A stretch of 64,000 bases of DNA from Halovibrio variabilis (GTDB taxonomy: Bacteria; Pseudomonadota; Gammaproteobacteria; Pseudomonadales; Halomonadaceae): positions 62,001-126,000 of the forward strand of contig NZ_BJXV01000008.1 of NCBI RefSeq assembly GCF_007991175.1. The letters run 5' to 3'. The notes beneath the pieces are model-generated. The model was not told where the DNA came from, ran no database searches, and saw only the letters and a list, made by a program, of their open reading frames with translations. This document shows, piece by piece, positions 16,561 to 26,414 of the stretch; the first letter of the stretch is position 1; each line of letters begins with the position of its first letter. Made by a program: the position numbers and the translations under genes.

Positions 16561-17136
16561 TCACGACCGATGCGCTTGGCGCCAGCGTGCCAGTACATCC
16601 AGCGGCGACCACCGACCTTGTAGCCAGGGCGCCAATAAGCGCATCGAAAGCGGGATAAAGACACACACCATCACCGGGGTCAGCATCATGGTGCTCACTA
16701 CGACCCGAGGCACTAACGCCCAATCTTCCAGGGCGCCGCCAAATATCCATTGAAAGAGCAACGAAACGGGGAAAAAGGCCAGCCATACGGCGACGGCTTG
16801 CTTCCAACGTGGGGGGGCGCCGCTGCCGGTTTGAAACCAGGCATCAAGCCCGGTCGCCCGGTGTTCATGAGGCGCTTCATAGAGCCCTTTGCCGCGCGCA
16901 AGCCACGCATGGCGCGAGGCAGAGTGTTCCCAAGCGGCTAAGGTGTCGCTACTGCTAAAGCGGAAGATAATCTGGTATTCATCATCGCCGGCAGGCGGGG
17001 CAAGTACGCCGGAGCCCAAGTAGCCCGCGAAATCAGCCGCCAGCTCGCGCCCTTCGTTAAGCCAGCGATTAAAATCCAAGTAGCGGCCGCGCTCAACGCG
17101 CCGGGCCACCATTAATGTAACGGGGGAGGTAGACAT
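16561..17136 (-). CDS. membrane-anchored ABM-domain protein
   Basis: 191 aa. Residues 1-100 resemble the antibiotic biosynthesis monooxygenase (ABM) ferredoxin-like fold (VTLMVARRVERGRYLDFNRWL, EYQIIFRFSSSDTLAAWEHS). Two predicted membrane helices follow (AVAVWLAFFPVSLLFQWIF and VVVSTMMLTPVMVCVFIPLS). This fused layout is common in proteobacteria, but its function is not known. AGGAGAT precedes ATG 17136. Confidence 0.75.
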   Translation of the reverse strand: MSTSPVTLMVARRVERGRYLDFNRWLNEGRELAADFAGYLGSGVLAPPAGDDEYQIIFRFSSSDTLAAWEHSASRHAWLARGKGLYEAPHEHRATGLDAWFQTGSGAPPRWKQAVAVWLAFFPVSLLFQWIFGGALEDWALVPRVVVSTMMLTPVMVCVFIPLSMRLLAPWLQGRWSPLDVLARWRQAHRS

Positions 17137-17288
17137 GGTATATCTCCTAATGTGTCGACAGACTCGGCCGGGTAGGCAGGCTGTTTGCTTTCAAGCGGGT
17201 AAGCCTGAAAGTCCAATTGCCACATTATACAAGCAATGTTGATGCCACAGAATAAATGTTTACGCTACGTTGGTTGGCGCACCGCGGT

Positions 17289-17672
17289 TTAACGCCCTGA
17301 AATCGGATGACGGCGCTCGCCGCGTTGAAAAGCGCGCACCTGCTGATAAATGTCCACGGCGTTACGGATCGCATCGGCTTCTTGAGCATCCGGCACCACC
17401 TGTGGCCCTTGATGCTCGCCCTCGGCGTGGAGAATGGCGTCTACATCGCTCCGGTAGCGGTTCAGCAAGTGCTCGAGGTTGAGCCTAATGCGATGGATCT
17501 CCAGCTCAAAGGTTTTACGCTTATCGGTGAGTTTAAGTATATCCAACGGGGTGGTCGCCGCCTCGGCCATGCCCTCTAACGTCGTAATGACTAACTTTTC
17601 AGCGCTATTTAAATTGGGAATAACGGAATAAATTAGTTCATTCAAGGTGATAGATGCTTCATCGTGGTGCAT
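17289..17672 (-). CDS. conserved-looking hypothetical protein, 127 aa
   Basis: Not recognised. It is a soluble, mostly helical protein (LNELIYSVIPNLNSAEKLVI, HRIRLNLEHLLNRY) without signal peptide or cysteines. ATG 17672 lies 7 bp past the stop of the DUF2835 gene, so the two are very probably one operon. Confidence 0.6.
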   Translation of the reverse strand: MHHDEASITLNELIYSVIPNLNSAEKLVITTLEGMAEAATTPLDILKLTDKRKTFELEIHRIRLNLEHLLNRYRSDVDAILHAEGEHQGPQVVPDAQEADAIRNAVDIYQQVRAFQRGERRHPISGR

Positions 17673-17679
17673 ATGCAGG

Positions 17680-17907
17680 TCAACTTCCGGTTAATGGGTC
17701 AATACTGATAAATCGGCCTTGATCAGAAAAACTTAATCGGTAAATGCCATGCACGCCTTGACGATTCACCACACGGCGAATCGCCTCGGCGGGAAATATC
17801 ACCCAGCGGCCATCCACACTGCGCGTTCGCACATTGGCAATACGCCCCTCATAGTGCGCCAAGCATTCGTCGTAAGTAAGTTCGATAACTACATCAATGG
17901 TGGGCAT
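17680..17907 (-). CDS. DUF2835 family protein
   Basis: 75 aa from ATG 17907. The sequence follows the DUF2835 pattern: ELTYDECLAHYEGRIANV, the central GRWVIFPAEAIRRVV and the end GIYRLSFSDQGRFISID. It is a small soluble family of unknown function, widespread in gammaproteobacteria. It is the first gene of a pair with the 127-aa gene and is divergent from the metalloprotease-like gene at 18034. Confidence 0.75.
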   Translation of the reverse strand: MPTIDVVIELTYDECLAHYEGRIANVRTRSVDGRWVIFPAEAIRRVVNRQGVHGIYRLSFSDQGRFISIDPLTGS

Positions 17908-18033
17908 AGTGACGCACTGTAGTGACTGGTTAACGCTAAAGGCAACGAAACGCAAAGCGTTGACTTGCGCTACTGGCCTCGCCCGCTAATATTAAATACT
18001 ATCTCAACTCATACTCTTCGTCGGTAATTATCT

Positions 18034-18660
18034 ATGGCCGTTTCTTCCATTAGCAGCAGCGTTGCTGTCACTGTCTGGCCGCCGCCTGCAGTGAATACGA
18101 TGTCACCACGTGTTGAGCAAGCAGCCAAAGCCCCTGCCCAGCAAGAGCAGCAAGAAGAAACGCCATCGACCGATACCGACAACCCCAGTAACGCCGCCGG
18201 GCCCAAGCGCGCTGATGGCACGCCCATGGTGCCCGAAGAGATTCAGTACTTAGACCAACTTAAACAGACCGACCGCGACGTTCGCCAGCACGAAATGGCT
18301 CACCAAGTGGCAGGCGGCGCCTATACGGGTGGCGCCAGCTATGAGTATGAAGTTGGCCCCGATGGCAAGCGCTATGCGGTGGCGGGCGAGGTGTCCATCG
18401 ATTATGGCCCGGTGCCCAATGATCCCCAAGCCACTATCGAGAAGATGCAAACCGTCATTGCCGCGGCGATGGCACCGGCGGATCCGTCGCCAAAAGACTA
18501 TCAAGTCGCGGCCCAAGCGCGCCAGTATCTGCTGGAAGCCAAACTGGACGCGTCCATGCAGCGCAGTGAAATGGAGCAGGCGCGCAACGCCGGTGAAGCG
18601 TCGTCATCAACGACGGCGCCACCGGTGGATGAACCTCCGACCGACGAGCAGGCCGCTTAA
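18034..18660 (+). CDS. SprA-related putative metalloprotease
   Basis: 208 aa. After a low-complexity, Ala/Pro/Gln-rich N-terminus (residues 25-65) comes the conserved core [12 protein letters not shown], with HEMAH as HExxH zinc ligands, then [15 protein letters not shown] and [15 protein letters not shown]. This matches the 'putative metalloprotease CJM1_0395/SprA-related' family. No signal peptide is evident. Its stop TAA overlaps the stop of the convergent GGDEF-EAL gene in TTAA. Confidence 0.8.
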   Translation: MAVSSISSSVAVTVWPPPAVNTMSPRVEQAAKAPAQQEQQEETPSTDTDNPSNAAGPKRADGTPMVPEEIQYLDQLKQTDRDVRQHEMAHQVAGGAYTGGASYEYEVGPDGKRYAVAGEVSIDYGPVPNDPQATIEKMQTVIAAAMAPADPSPKDYQVAAQARQYLLEAKLDASMQRSEMEQARNAGEASSSTTAPPVDEPPTDEQAA

Positions 18661-20462
18661 TGAACCGCGCGCCCCAGAGAACACCACTCTTCACGCGTTG
18701 GCCAATTCACCAGCCAAGCCGGTAGTTCCCCGGCGGGCATCGGCCGTGCAATGCCATAGCCCTGGGCCAGATCACAGCCTAGGGCCATCAAGGCTTTGGC
18801 ATGCGCTAACGTTTCCACGCCTTCGGCCAACATGGGCCGCTTAAAGCGATTGGCCATATAAATCACGCTCTCCACAATTGCCATATCGTCTTGGTCGCTA
18901 AGCATATCGCGAACAAAACTCTGGTCAATTTTGATCAGGTTAACCGGTAGCTGACGCAAGTGGGTTAACGATGAAAACCCGGTACCAAAGTCATCGATGG
19001 CAAAGCTCACGCCCAGCGCCTGACAGCGCGCCATGTTTTGCAAGGCGGCCTGCACATCGTGCATCGCCGCACTTTCCAGCACTTCCAGTTTTAACATGGC
19101 CGGCGGCACCTCTGGGTGGCGTGCCAATAGCTCGCCAAGCCGCTGGCTAAATTCACTCGCCAGTAGATGCGTAGGGCTTATATTCACATTGATCGGTAAC
19201 TCGATGCCCAGCGCATGCCATTCAGCCAGCTGACACAAGGCCCGCTCAATCACCCATTCGCCCAAATCCACTTCCAACGGGGTGCTATCGATGATGGGTA
19301 AAAATTGCGCTGGCGAAAGCAGACCGTCGTCCGGATGCTGCCAACGAATCAACGCCTCCAGGCCGATCACACGGCCACTGCGCATATCGACCTGGGGCTG
19401 ATAGTAAAGACGCAGTTCGTTGTTATTGAGGGCATCCATAAAACGCTGGCACTGCTCATGGTGCACCTGCAGCAAGCGGTCGTGGTTAGGATCAAATAAG
19501 TGAAACGTATCGCGGCCGCGCTGCTTGGCGCGGTACATCGCCTGATTCGCATGGCGTAGCAGGATATCGCCTTGAACGAGATCGTTTGGATAGAGTGTTA
19601 TCCCCAGGCTAGCCGTTAAATAAACACTCTGGCCATCAACCATCAGCGGCTGACGGATAGAAGCCATCAACTGCTCAAAAAACGCATCGTCAACGCCGTG
19701 GTGCAGTAACAGCACAAACTCATCGCCCCCCACCCGCGCCAACACATCGTCGCCAAATAGCAGATGGCTTATCCGCTGGGCAAAGCTAGACAGCAAGGCA
19801 TCGCCTACTGTAGCGCCTAAGCGGTCGTTAATACTTTTGAAAAAGTCGATATCCAGCGAACACACTGCCAGCGGCAGCTGCTGTGTGTCGGCATGCTGCA
19901 TCGACTCTTGAATCAATTGCGTCAGCAGGTGAAGGTTAGGCAGCCCCGTCAGGGCATCAAAATAGACTTCACGATTGAGATGACGCGCATGGGCGGGAAT
20001 GGCCGACAGGTCAGCCAGCACGATCACATGGTGATTAATCTGGCCTTGTTCATCGCGCACGCGATTAATCGACATCATACCGGGATAAAACTGGCCATCA
20101 TGGCTGCGATAGCTCACTTGGCTTTTACTGCGATCACGCAATTGCAGCTGTTCGCGCCTCAAGCGCGTGGAATGGTTATCGTCTAACGGCAAAATACTGA
20201 AGGCTTCGGGGGTTTTACCTTGCACATCGCCTAGCGTTATCCCTGTTAGCTCGCAAAAAGCAGGGTTCACTTCCACTACCCGATTTTCCGCGTCGGTAAT
20301 AATGATCGCTTCATTGGCATAGCAAAAAACCGATTCAGCGGGCGACGCCGACGGGCTAATCGAAGCGGTCGGCATCGCATTAGAGCGAGGCAGTGGAAGG
20401 ATTGGCTGGGACGGCTGTTGAGACAAAGACTGTTCCTTTCGGATCTTCAAGGATCGATACAT
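18657..20462 (-). CDS. PAS-GGDEF-EAL c-di-GMP protein
   Basis: 601 aa. A PAS domain (about 45-150: [21 protein letters not shown]) is followed by a GGDEF domain with intact [11 protein letters not shown] and an EAL domain with [17 protein letters not shown], the Asp pair of DDFGTGFSS and EGVET. Both catalytic motifs are intact, so it may make and/or degrade cyclic di-GMP, with PAS sensing an unknown signal. No membrane segment is visible. ATG 20462 has GAGGAGAG upstream. Tandem repeats lie in its promoter region. Confidence 0.9.
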   Translation of the reverse strand: MYRSLKIRKEQSLSQQPSQPILPLPRSNAMPTASISPSASPAESVFCYANEAIIITDAENRVVEVNPAFCELTGITLGDVQGKTPEAFSILPLDDNHSTRLRREQLQLRDRSKSQVSYRSHDGQFYPGMMSINRVRDEQGQINHHVIVLADLSAIPAHARHLNREVYFDALTGLPNLHLLTQLIQESMQHADTQQLPLAVCSLDIDFFKSINDRLGATVGDALLSSFAQRISHLLFGDDVLARVGGDEFVLLLHHGVDDAFFEQLMASIRQPLMVDGQSVYLTASLGITLYPNDLVQGDILLRHANQAMYRAKQRGRDTFHLFDPNHDRLLQVHHEQCQRFMDALNNNELRLYYQPQVDMRSGRVIGLEALIRWQHPDDGLLSPAQFLPIIDSTPLEVDLGEWVIERALCQLAEWHALGIELPINVNISPTHLLASEFSQRLGELLARHPEVPPAMLKLEVLESAAMHDVQAALQNMARCQALGVSFAIDDFGTGFSSLTHLRQLPVNLIKIDQSFVRDMLSDQDDMAIVESVIYMANRFKRPMLAEGVETLAHAKALMALGCDLAQGYGIARPMPAGELPAWLVNWPTREEWCSLGRAVH

Positions 20463-20773
20463 ACGTCTCTGCTCTCCTCGTCCATTGATTGTTATATAGA
20501 CTGATTGTTATATAGATAGTGTCGAGAGAGGCTAAATCAGACCCACCACGCTACTGTCTTTTTATGCACATACTCTTTTTATACACATACTTTCTATATA
20601 TACACTCTCTATATATAAATATTCTTTTTATGCATATCGGCAGCTACTTATATTAACACCGGACTACTATTTAGGTACGTTGCACTGCAAAGTAACCTAT
20701 CGGCCGCAGGCGCAAGAACTTTAAGAAACACGCTTTGATCGTGGGGTAACGCGCGCCTTCCCGGCGCGCTGAT
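20463..20773. other. AT-rich repeat-filled intergenic region
   Basis: No gene. It contains the promoter side of the PAS-GGDEF-EAL gene and, at its far end, the region past the phnE stop. Two families of short tandem repeats fill the middle (listed separately). Confidence 0.6.
20486..20634. repeat. short tandem repeats upstream of GGDEF-EAL gene
   Basis: Two 16-bp copies of TGATTGTTATATAGAC/T (20486-20517). Further on are about five degenerate ~17-bp units of the type CTTTTTATGCACATACT between roughly 20557 and 20634. Confidence 0.7.
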
Positions 20774-21589
20774 TCAAATAATCGCGTGACGCACACGGGC
20801 AGAAATCCACTCCGACACCAGCACGGTGGCGAAAATCATAATAAAAATAACGCTGACCTGATCCCAGGCGAGGCTGTTAATCGAGGCATTCAACTGCAGG
20901 CCGATACCGCCCGCGCCGACCAGGCCTAACACCGTCGATTCACGTATATTGATATCCCAGCGGTAAACGCTAATCCCCGCAAAGGCAGGCATTACCTGGG
21001 GCAATACGCCGTAATTCATCACCTGCAGGCGGCTCGCGCCGGTCGCGCTAATCGCCTCCACTGGCGTGGGGTGAATCTCTTCAATCGCTTCGTAAAGCAG
21101 CTTGCCCACAAAGCCGATGGAGCGTAAGGCGATGGCGATAATCCCCGCCAGCACGCCGGGGCCCAGAATGGTCACCAGCAGCATCGCCCAAATCAGCGAG
21201 TTAATGGAGCGCGATGAAACGATGATGACCAGGGCGGCGCTGCGTATCAGCGGATGCGGTGTGGTATTACGGGCCGCCAGAAACGCTACCGGAAACGCCA
21301 TCATAATCCCTAACGCGGTGCCCAAAGTGGCGATATTGATGGTGTCCCACATGGGCTTCCAGAGCACATTGGCATAGCCCCACTCCGGCGGGGTCATGCG
21401 GCTGATCAGATCCGCCCCCTGGCGACCGGCATCTTCCACAAACACCCACATGGTGTTGTCGGAAATCATCTTCCAGCAAAGCAGAAACAGACTGACCCCC
21501 GCCAGCCAAGCTAGGTATTGCAGCCATTGCGCGCGGGTAGTGCGCCGCCGCCAAACCGGCTGACCCTGGGGTGTCGTAGATACAGGCAT
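20774..21589 (-). CDS. phnE: phosphonate/phosphite ABC permease, PhnE family (second)
   Basis: 271 aa, six or so membrane helices, with the inner-membrane ABC signature EAISATGASRLQVMNYGVLP and a conserved end block RESTVLGLVGAGGIG. TATGGAGAA precedes ATG 21589. It is the last gene of phnD-phnC-phnE-phnE and should form a heterodimeric channel with the upstream PhnE. Confidence 0.88.
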   Translation of the reverse strand: MPVSTTPQGQPVWRRRTTRAQWLQYLAWLAGVSLFLLCWKMISDNTMWVFVEDAGRQGADLISRMTPPEWGYANVLWKPMWDTINIATLGTALGIMMAFPVAFLAARNTTPHPLIRSAALVIIVSSRSINSLIWAMLLVTILGPGVLAGIIAIALRSIGFVGKLLYEAIEEIHPTPVEAISATGASRLQVMNYGVLPQVMPAFAGISVYRWDINIRESTVLGLVGAGGIGLQLNASINSLAWDQVSVIFIMIFATVLVSEWISARVRHAII

Positions 21590-21619
21590 AACGGTTCTCC
21601 ATAATGACGGGGCCAGGCG

Positions 21620-22459
21620 TTACTGGGTCCAGCGGCGGACATGGCTTGAGCTGTACTCGCATAGCAGCACGATGGCGATAATAATCAGTAAGATCGCTGC
21701 GGAGGTGTCGTACTCATAGCGGCTTAGCGAGGTATTCAGCGTGGCGCCAATACCGCCCGCCCCGACAATACCAATCACTGACGATTCGCGGAAGTTGATA
21801 TCCAGACGGTACATGGAGAGCCCGATCAAACGCGGCATCACCTGGGGCTGTACGGCGTGATTCATGGTCTGCCACCAGCTGGCGCCCGTGGCGCGCACCG
21901 CCTCCACCTGCCGCCAATCCAGGTCTTCAATGTCTTCCGCCAGCAGTTTGGCCATAAAGCCAATAGTGGCGAAGGCCAAGGTAATCATGCCCGCGAAAGG
22001 ACCAAAGCCGAACATCACCACAAACAGAATCGCGATGATGATCTCCTGAAACGTGCGGGAAACGGCAATAATCGCGCGGCACACAAAGTAAATCGGCAGC
22101 GGGGAAATATTACGCGCCGCCCCAAGTCCCACGGGTATCGCCAGCAGCACGCCCAATACCGTGGAGGTCAGCGTCATGGTCAAACTTTCCAACAGCCCCG
22201 CGACGATATCGTCGTAACGGCTCATAAAATCGGGCTGCATAAAGGCGCCCAAAAAATTAACCGCCCGTGCGGCCCCCTCGGCCACCCGCGCCCAGTTCAC
22301 CTCTACCGAGGCAAGCGCTAAAAACAGATACACCACCGCACCGATAGCCAGCCCCCAGCGCAAGCGCGGGCTTTCAATCAACGGTAGCCGCCGCCACTGG
22401 CCGCGACTCGCCGCTTGCTGGCGTGCCTGTGTAAGCGGCGCTTCAGCCTGCTTACTCAT
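21620..22459 (-). CDS. phnE: phosphonate/phosphite ABC permease, PhnE family (first)
   Basis: 279 aa with a cytoplasmic N-terminus and several membrane helices; the ABC contact loop reads [20 protein letters not shown] and the end block [15 protein letters not shown]. Its ATG overlaps the phnC stop as ATGA, so translation is coupled. Paralogue of the next gene; such tandem PhnE pairs are usual in ptx/phn importers. Confidence 0.88.
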   Translation of the reverse strand: MSKQAEAPLTQARQQAASRGQWRRLPLIESPRLRWGLAIGAVVYLFLALASVEVNWARVAEGAARAVNFLGAFMQPDFMSRYDDIVAGLLESLTMTLTSTVLGVLLAIPVGLGAARNISPLPIYFVCRAIIAVSRTFQEIIIAILFVVMFGFGPFAGMITLAFATIGFMAKLLAEDIEDLDWRQVEAVRATGASWWQTMNHAVQPQVMPRLIGLSMYRLDINFRESSVIGIVGAGGIGATLNTSLSRYEYDTSAAILLIIIAIVLLCEYSSSHVRRWTQ

Positions 22460-23301
22460 CGTGCGCCCCCCGCTTCAATTGACGACAGCACACGCGCGTA
22501 AGGCGGATTCACCGGTGCGTCGTCCGTGGTTTCGTCGTCCATCGGCTCCGGCGTGGTATCCCACTCCTCTTCGCCGTAGATCGTGGTCAGCATATCGCTG
22601 TCGAGCTCGCTGGGCAGGCCATCAAAGACGATCTCCCCTGCCCGCAGGCCGACAATGCGATCGGCAAACTGCTGCGCCAGCGCCACGTCGTGAATATTGA
22701 TGATCGCGGCCAGCTCACGCTCGGCACACAGCTCGCGAATCAAACGCATGATCTGGCGCGAGGTTTTGGGGTCGAGACTGGCGGTAGGTTCGTCAACCAG
22801 CAACAGCTTAGGGCTTTGCAGTAGCGCCCTGGCGATACCCACCCGCTGGCGCTGGCCGCCGGACAATGCATCGGCGCGCTTGTCGATGGCATGCGTCAGC
22901 CCTACCCGCTCCAGCAGCCTAAACGCTTCAACCACCGCTTCCTGAGGATAGCGGCGTAGAAAACTGCGCCAAAAACCCACGTAGCCAAGCTGGCCCGAGA
23001 GCACGTTTTCCATCACGGTTAAGCGGTCGACTAGCGCGTACTCTTGAAAGATCATGCCCATTGAGCGGCGGGCATGGCGCAGCTTATGCCCTGAGAGCTT
23101 GGTGATTTCGGTGTCTTCAAGGCGAATGCTGCCCTGAGTGGGTTCAACCAGCCGGTTCACGCAGCGAATCAGCGTGCTTTTACCCGCACCGGAAGGCCCA
23201 ATCAGCGCCATCACTTGGCCCTTGGGTAACGCGAGCTCAATATCAGTCAGCGCCCGGTCCCCGGTGGGGTAGCGCTTGCCTACGCCACTTAGTGTCAACA
23301 T
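22456..23301 (-). CDS. phnC: phosphonate/phosphite ABC ATPase PhnC
   Basis: 281 aa ABC ATPase: Walker [11 protein letters not shown]-loop [10 protein letters not shown], signature [15 protein letters not shown], Walker [13 protein letters not shown] and the switch in NIHDVALAQ. The C-terminal ~35 residues form an acidic tail. It powers import of phosphonates or phosphite from the periplasm. The protein is encoded between phnD and phnE. Confidence 0.9.
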   Translation of the reverse strand: MLTLSGVGKRYPTGDRALTDIELALPKGQVMALIGPSGAGKSTLIRCVNRLVEPTQGSIRLEDTEITKLSGHKLRHARRSMGMIFQEYALVDRLTVMENVLSGQLGYVGFWRSFLRRYPQEAVVEAFRLLERVGLTHAIDKRADALSGGQRQRVGIARALLQSPKLLLVDEPTASLDPKTSRQIMRLIRELCAERELAAIINIHDVALAQQFADRIVGLRAGEIVFDGLPSELDSDMLTTIYGEEEWDTTPEPMDDETTDDAPVNPPYARVLSSIEAGGAR

Positions 23302-23327
23302 CGTTCTACCTCGTATGTATAGCGAAA

Positions 23328-23354
23328 CGGCCAGAAGGTGAGCCCTCCTGGCCG
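23328..23354. other. intercistronic stem-loop between phnD and phnC
   Basis: CGGCCAG and CTGGCCG pair over 7 bp in the 76-bp gap. There is no T-run, so it is more likely an mRNA-stabilising or partial attenuation element than a full terminator. Confidence 0.5.
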
Positions 23355-23377
23355 AATAAATGCTGATAACCGACTGA

Positions 23378-24352
23378 TTAATCGCAGTCGTAGGTCACAC
23401 CGTTGGCGTCGGCAATGGTGCGAATCACTTCCCAGTTTTCCTCATAGGTAATCGGAATAAACTGCGCTTCACCGGAGTTGGCGAATTCGGCTTCCAGTGC
23501 CGTGCCGTCCCAGTCGTAGCTGAAGAAAGCGTCTTGAATCTGCTCGGCAAGCTCGGGGTCTAGGTTATGGGCCAGCCCGTACGCGGTGGTGGGGAAGGTT
23601 TGTGAAGTGTAAATAATCTCGTAATCATCTTCGTCAATCACACCACGGGAAATCATCCGGTGGGCTACAGAATTAGCGATTGCGGCGGCTTCGTAATCTT
23701 CGTTGACCACACCTAAAATCGAGTTGTCGTGGGAGCCAGAGAAAGCGGTTTCAAAGTCTTCGCCTGCTTCCATGCCGTACTCTGAACGCAGCAGCGCGGA
23801 CGGCGCACGGAAGCCCGAGTTGGAGGTCTCGGAGGTAAACGCTAACTGGCGACCTTCCAGGTCTTCAACGGATTCAATGCCGCTGCCAGGGTAGGTGATG
23901 ATCTCCATTTCGTAGCCAAAGCTGCCATCTTCGGCGGCCATCATGGCAAAGGGACGGAAACCACCGCAGTTAACCGCCACCGGTACGCCACCGGTATTAA
24001 AACCGGCGACGTGCAAACGACCGGCACGCAGCGCTTCCTGCTGAGCAGCGTTGGACTGCACCGGGAAAAACTGAATGTCCTTGCCGGTGGCTTCACTCAG
24101 GTGGTCAAGAAAGCCTGACCATACATCGGCGTAAACTGCGGGGTCTTCCACCGGCGTGTAGGCAAACACTAGCGTGTCCGGGTCTACCTGCTGAGATTCA
24201 TCGCTGGGTACGTCGGCGACCATATCGCCGTCGTTATCCACATAGCGCGAGGAAAGATCCGCAGAGGCGTTCACCGCAACCAAGGCAAAAGCACCCGCAA
24301 CGGCGGCACTGATCAGGGTACGCGGAAGCGAAAGAGAAGATAGAGACTGCAT
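23378..24352 (-). CDS. phnD: phosphate/phosphite/phosphonate-binding protein PhnD
   Basis: 324 aa with a Sec signal peptide ending AVNASA. The mature protein has the PhnD/PtxB fold: [52 protein letters not shown] and the Ser/Thr-rich ligand loop [17 protein letters not shown]. It captures the substrate in the periplasm for PhnC-PhnE-PhnE. No C-P lyase genes or phosphite dehydrogenase lie in the window, so the substrate may be phosphite, 2-AEP or another phosphonate. A four-heptamer Pho box lies 70-110 bp upstream. Confidence 0.9.
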   Translation of the reverse strand: MQSLSSLSLPRTLISAAVAGAFALVAVNASADLSSRYVDNDGDMVADVPSDESQQVDPDTLVFAYTPVEDPAVYADVWSGFLDHLSEATGKDIQFFPVQSNAAQQEALRAGRLHVAGFNTGGVPVAVNCGGFRPFAMMAAEDGSFGYEMEIITYPGSGIESVEDLEGRQLAFTSETSNSGFRAPSALLRSEYGMEAGEDFETAFSGSHDNSILGVVNEDYEAAAIANSVAHRMISRGVIDEDDYEIIYTSQTFPTTAYGLAHNLDPELAEQIQDAFFSYDWDGTALEAEFANSGEAQFIPITYEENWEVIRTIADANGVTYDCD

Positions 24353-24423
24353 GGGTCACCTAAGGCGTTGTTAGAAGATAGACACATCCTGACGACTTCA
24401 GATGACAACGCCGAGACACTCTC

Positions 24424-24463
24424 ATGACCACTGGGTGACGTCTTTATGAAGGTTCGGTGACAG
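24424..24463 (-). promoter_or_regulatory. Pho box (PhoB site) upstream of phnD
   Basis: On the minus strand four 7-bp direct repeats recur exactly every 11 bp: CTGTCAC, CCTTCAT, ACGTCAC, TGGTCAT, each separated by 4 bp. This is the canonical layout of two tandem PhoB boxes (consensus CTGTCAT-N4-CTGTCAT). The site lies 72-111 bp before the phnD start. Confidence 0.78.
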
Positions 24464-24482
24464 GGCGCCACCTTACCTTAGC

Positions 24483-26234
24483 CTAGGCCGGGGCTGAACA
24501 GGCGCTGCGACGTTCAACAAACAGGCTATTACCGACTATTTTTTTGGCCTGATGTTTTAGTTCAGACAGGTCACCAGCGACATCCAGCGACTGACAGTTG
24601 GTCGTGTCGGCGATGGGTTTCACCGCAATCGAGACGCTGACAAAGGGGAAAAACGTCACCGCGTTCTGACGATTTTCGATTTCAAGCCCGCCCTGAAGGC
24701 GATCAGCCTCTTCATAAAAGCCCGGCGCCATCACTTCAAATGAGCGCAGGATTTGCTGACAAACGCTTTCCCAGTGGTCAAGCGGTAGCAGCATCATAAA
24801 ATCATCCCCGCCAATATGGCCGATAAAACCGCCAGCACTCTCTACCTGCGCCTGCAATAGCCGCGACAGCGAGATAATCACGTGGTCGCCGCGGGCATAG
24901 CCGTAGGCATCGTTAAAAGGCTTGAAGTTGTCTAAGTCGACGTAGGCCGCGGCAAAGCCCTGCTCCGCGGCTAAATAGGCGGCCAGGGTTTCGTTAATCA
25001 GAATATTGCCCGGCAAGCCGGTAAGCGGGTTGGCATGGCGCGCCTGACGCACCTGAATCGCGGTAATCTCGCGCAACAGATCGACAATATTCCCCATGCC
25101 CAGGTAGTCGCCATCGGCATTCACAATCACAAAGTCTTCCTGTTCGATATCCCGGCTGTCGGTCAGCTGCTGACTCAAGGTCTCAAGCGGGGTATCCGCC
25201 TCGGCCACCAGCATGCGTGCATCGGCCACGTCCAACACACAGCGTTTGGCATACAGGGCGTGGCTATAGGGGTTGGTGAACAGGGTTAAAAACGCATTGC
25301 GACGCACCACCGCCACGGGCTTGCCGTCATCCACCACGGCCACGCAGCGCAAGCCAGCGTGTTGGCGAAACCGCTCAGACACCAGTGGCACGGCGTAATC
25401 GGTCGTTATGGTGTCGATAGTGCGCAAAATAGAGCGCGCGGTGCGACCGGCGGGGCTTTTTAACTGGGTGGTGGCGGGCAGCAACATATTGAGCTGCAAA
25501 GGCGGCTGGTGGCTGGGGCGGGCAAAATAGAAGCCTTGCAGCAGCGCAAGGCCACGGTCGAGCTCCCACAGGCACAGGTGCTCAGCGGCGGTTTCCACAC
25601 CTTCGGCGATCACTTGGCAGTCCAGGCTTCGGGCCACATCGAGAATCGAGCGTAGAAATTCTCGCTTGGCAGAATTCTGGTCAATGCCGGAGATAAAGTG
25701 GCGGTCAAGCTTGACGAAATCCGGGCGCAGCTCCGACCAGTGGCGCAGGCTTGAGTGCCCCGCGCCGAGGTCATCAAGGGCCACCTGAAAGCCCATCGTG
25801 CGGTAGTGATCTACCGCCTGGCGCATCAGCTCGTAGTCATGGATCGGCACGTGCTCGGTAAGCTCAATCACTACCCGCTCCGGGGGTAGCCCACTGTCGC
25901 GGATAAAACCGAGCGTTAACCCCTCGCGAAAATCGCGCTCGACGATGGTCAGCGGCATGACGTTAAGAAACAGCAGGCCGGGCAGATCCAGCGCGGCAAA
26001 GCGGTTAATGGCCAGTCGGCGACAGAGCAGGTCTAACTCGACGAGCTTTCCGGCCTGGGTGGCGACTTCAAACAGCCGTAGCGGCGAATGCAGCGGCGAG
26101 GCTTTAGGCCCGCGAATCAGCGCTTCGTAGCCGTAAATCGCCTGCTGGTTAGCATCCACAATGGGCTGAAACAGCACGTGCAACTCTTCGTTTGCAATGA
26201 TTTTATTCAGCCACTGCGCTTCTTGTGCGGTCAT
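24483..26234 (-). CDS. EAL-CBS-GGDEF-type c-di-GMP protein
   Basis: About 583 aa from ATG 26234 (AGCAGG upstream); a start at 26264 is possible. The EAL domain comes first and looks active (YEALIRG, LFLNVMPL, ELTEHVP, LDDLGAGHSS, EGVET). A middle region resembling a CBS pair follows, then a GGDEF domain whose motif is GGDDF: the catalytic Glu is replaced by Asp, so cyclase activity is probably weak or lost and the domain may bind GTP or act in regulation. Most likely a c-di-GMP phosphodiesterase. It lies downstream of a Pho-box-like element. Confidence 0.85.
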   Translation of the reverse strand: MTAQEAQWLNKIIANEELHVLFQPIVDANQQAIYGYEALIRGPKASPLHSPLRLFEVATQAGKLVELDLLCRRLAINRFAALDLPGLLFLNVMPLTIVERDFREGLTLGFIRDSGLPPERVVIELTEHVPIHDYELMRQAVDHYRTMGFQVALDDLGAGHSSLRHWSELRPDFVKLDRHFISGIDQNSAKREFLRSILDVARSLDCQVIAEGVETAAEHLCLWELDRGLALLQGFYFARPSHQPPLQLNMLLPATTQLKSPAGRTARSILRTIDTITTDYAVPLVSERFRQHAGLRCVAVVDDGKPVAVVRRNAFLTLFTNPYSHALYAKRCVLDVADARMLVAEADTPLETLSQQLTDSRDIEQEDFVIVNADGDYLGMGNIVDLLREITAIQVRQARHANPLTGLPGNILINETLAAYLAAEQGFAAAYVDLDNFKPFNDAYGYARGDHVIISLSRLLQAQVESAGGFIGHIGGDDFMMLLPLDHWESVCQQILRSFEVMAPGFYEEADRLQGGLEIENRQNAVTFFPFVSVSIAVKPIADTTNCQSLDVAGDLSELKHQAKKIVGNSLFVERRSACSAPA

Positions 26235-26322
26235 TTGCCTGCTGCCCTTTTCTGCCACCCGCATAGCGGTGGTGCCGATGATGTGTCACCGTCCCTGACG
26301 GTTGTTGCCAAGCTTAAAGCGT

Positions 26323-26351
26323 GCGTCATTGTTATGACGCTATCATGACAA
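26323..26351 (-). promoter_or_regulatory. Pho-box-like repeat overlapping a palindrome
   Basis: On the minus strand TTGTCAT, a 4-bp gap and GCGTCAT (26334-26351) form one Pho-box unit. The second half also pairs with an inverted copy (GCGTCAT-TGTT-ATGACGC, 26323-26340), so the site may belong to a different dimeric regulator. It lies ~100 bp upstream of the EAL-GGDEF gene. Confidence 0.35.
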
Positions 26352-26369
26352 TGCCCGCATAAGCGGGCA
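26352..26369 (-). terminator. hairpin after the Pcm-esterase gene
   Basis: TGCCCGC-ATAA-GCGGGCA is a perfect 7-bp stem with a tetraloop about 45 bp past the stop of the fusion gene. Its T-run is weak. Confidence 0.5.
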
Positions 26370-26414
26370 CTTATATTTCCCTTAGACGCAAGGGGCGATT
26401 ATTTTACGCTACGT

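Noticed and set aside
18329..18844. 171-codon frame overlapping the SprA-related gene
   Set aside because: Arg/Pro-rich shadow frame running across the stops of two convergent real genes.
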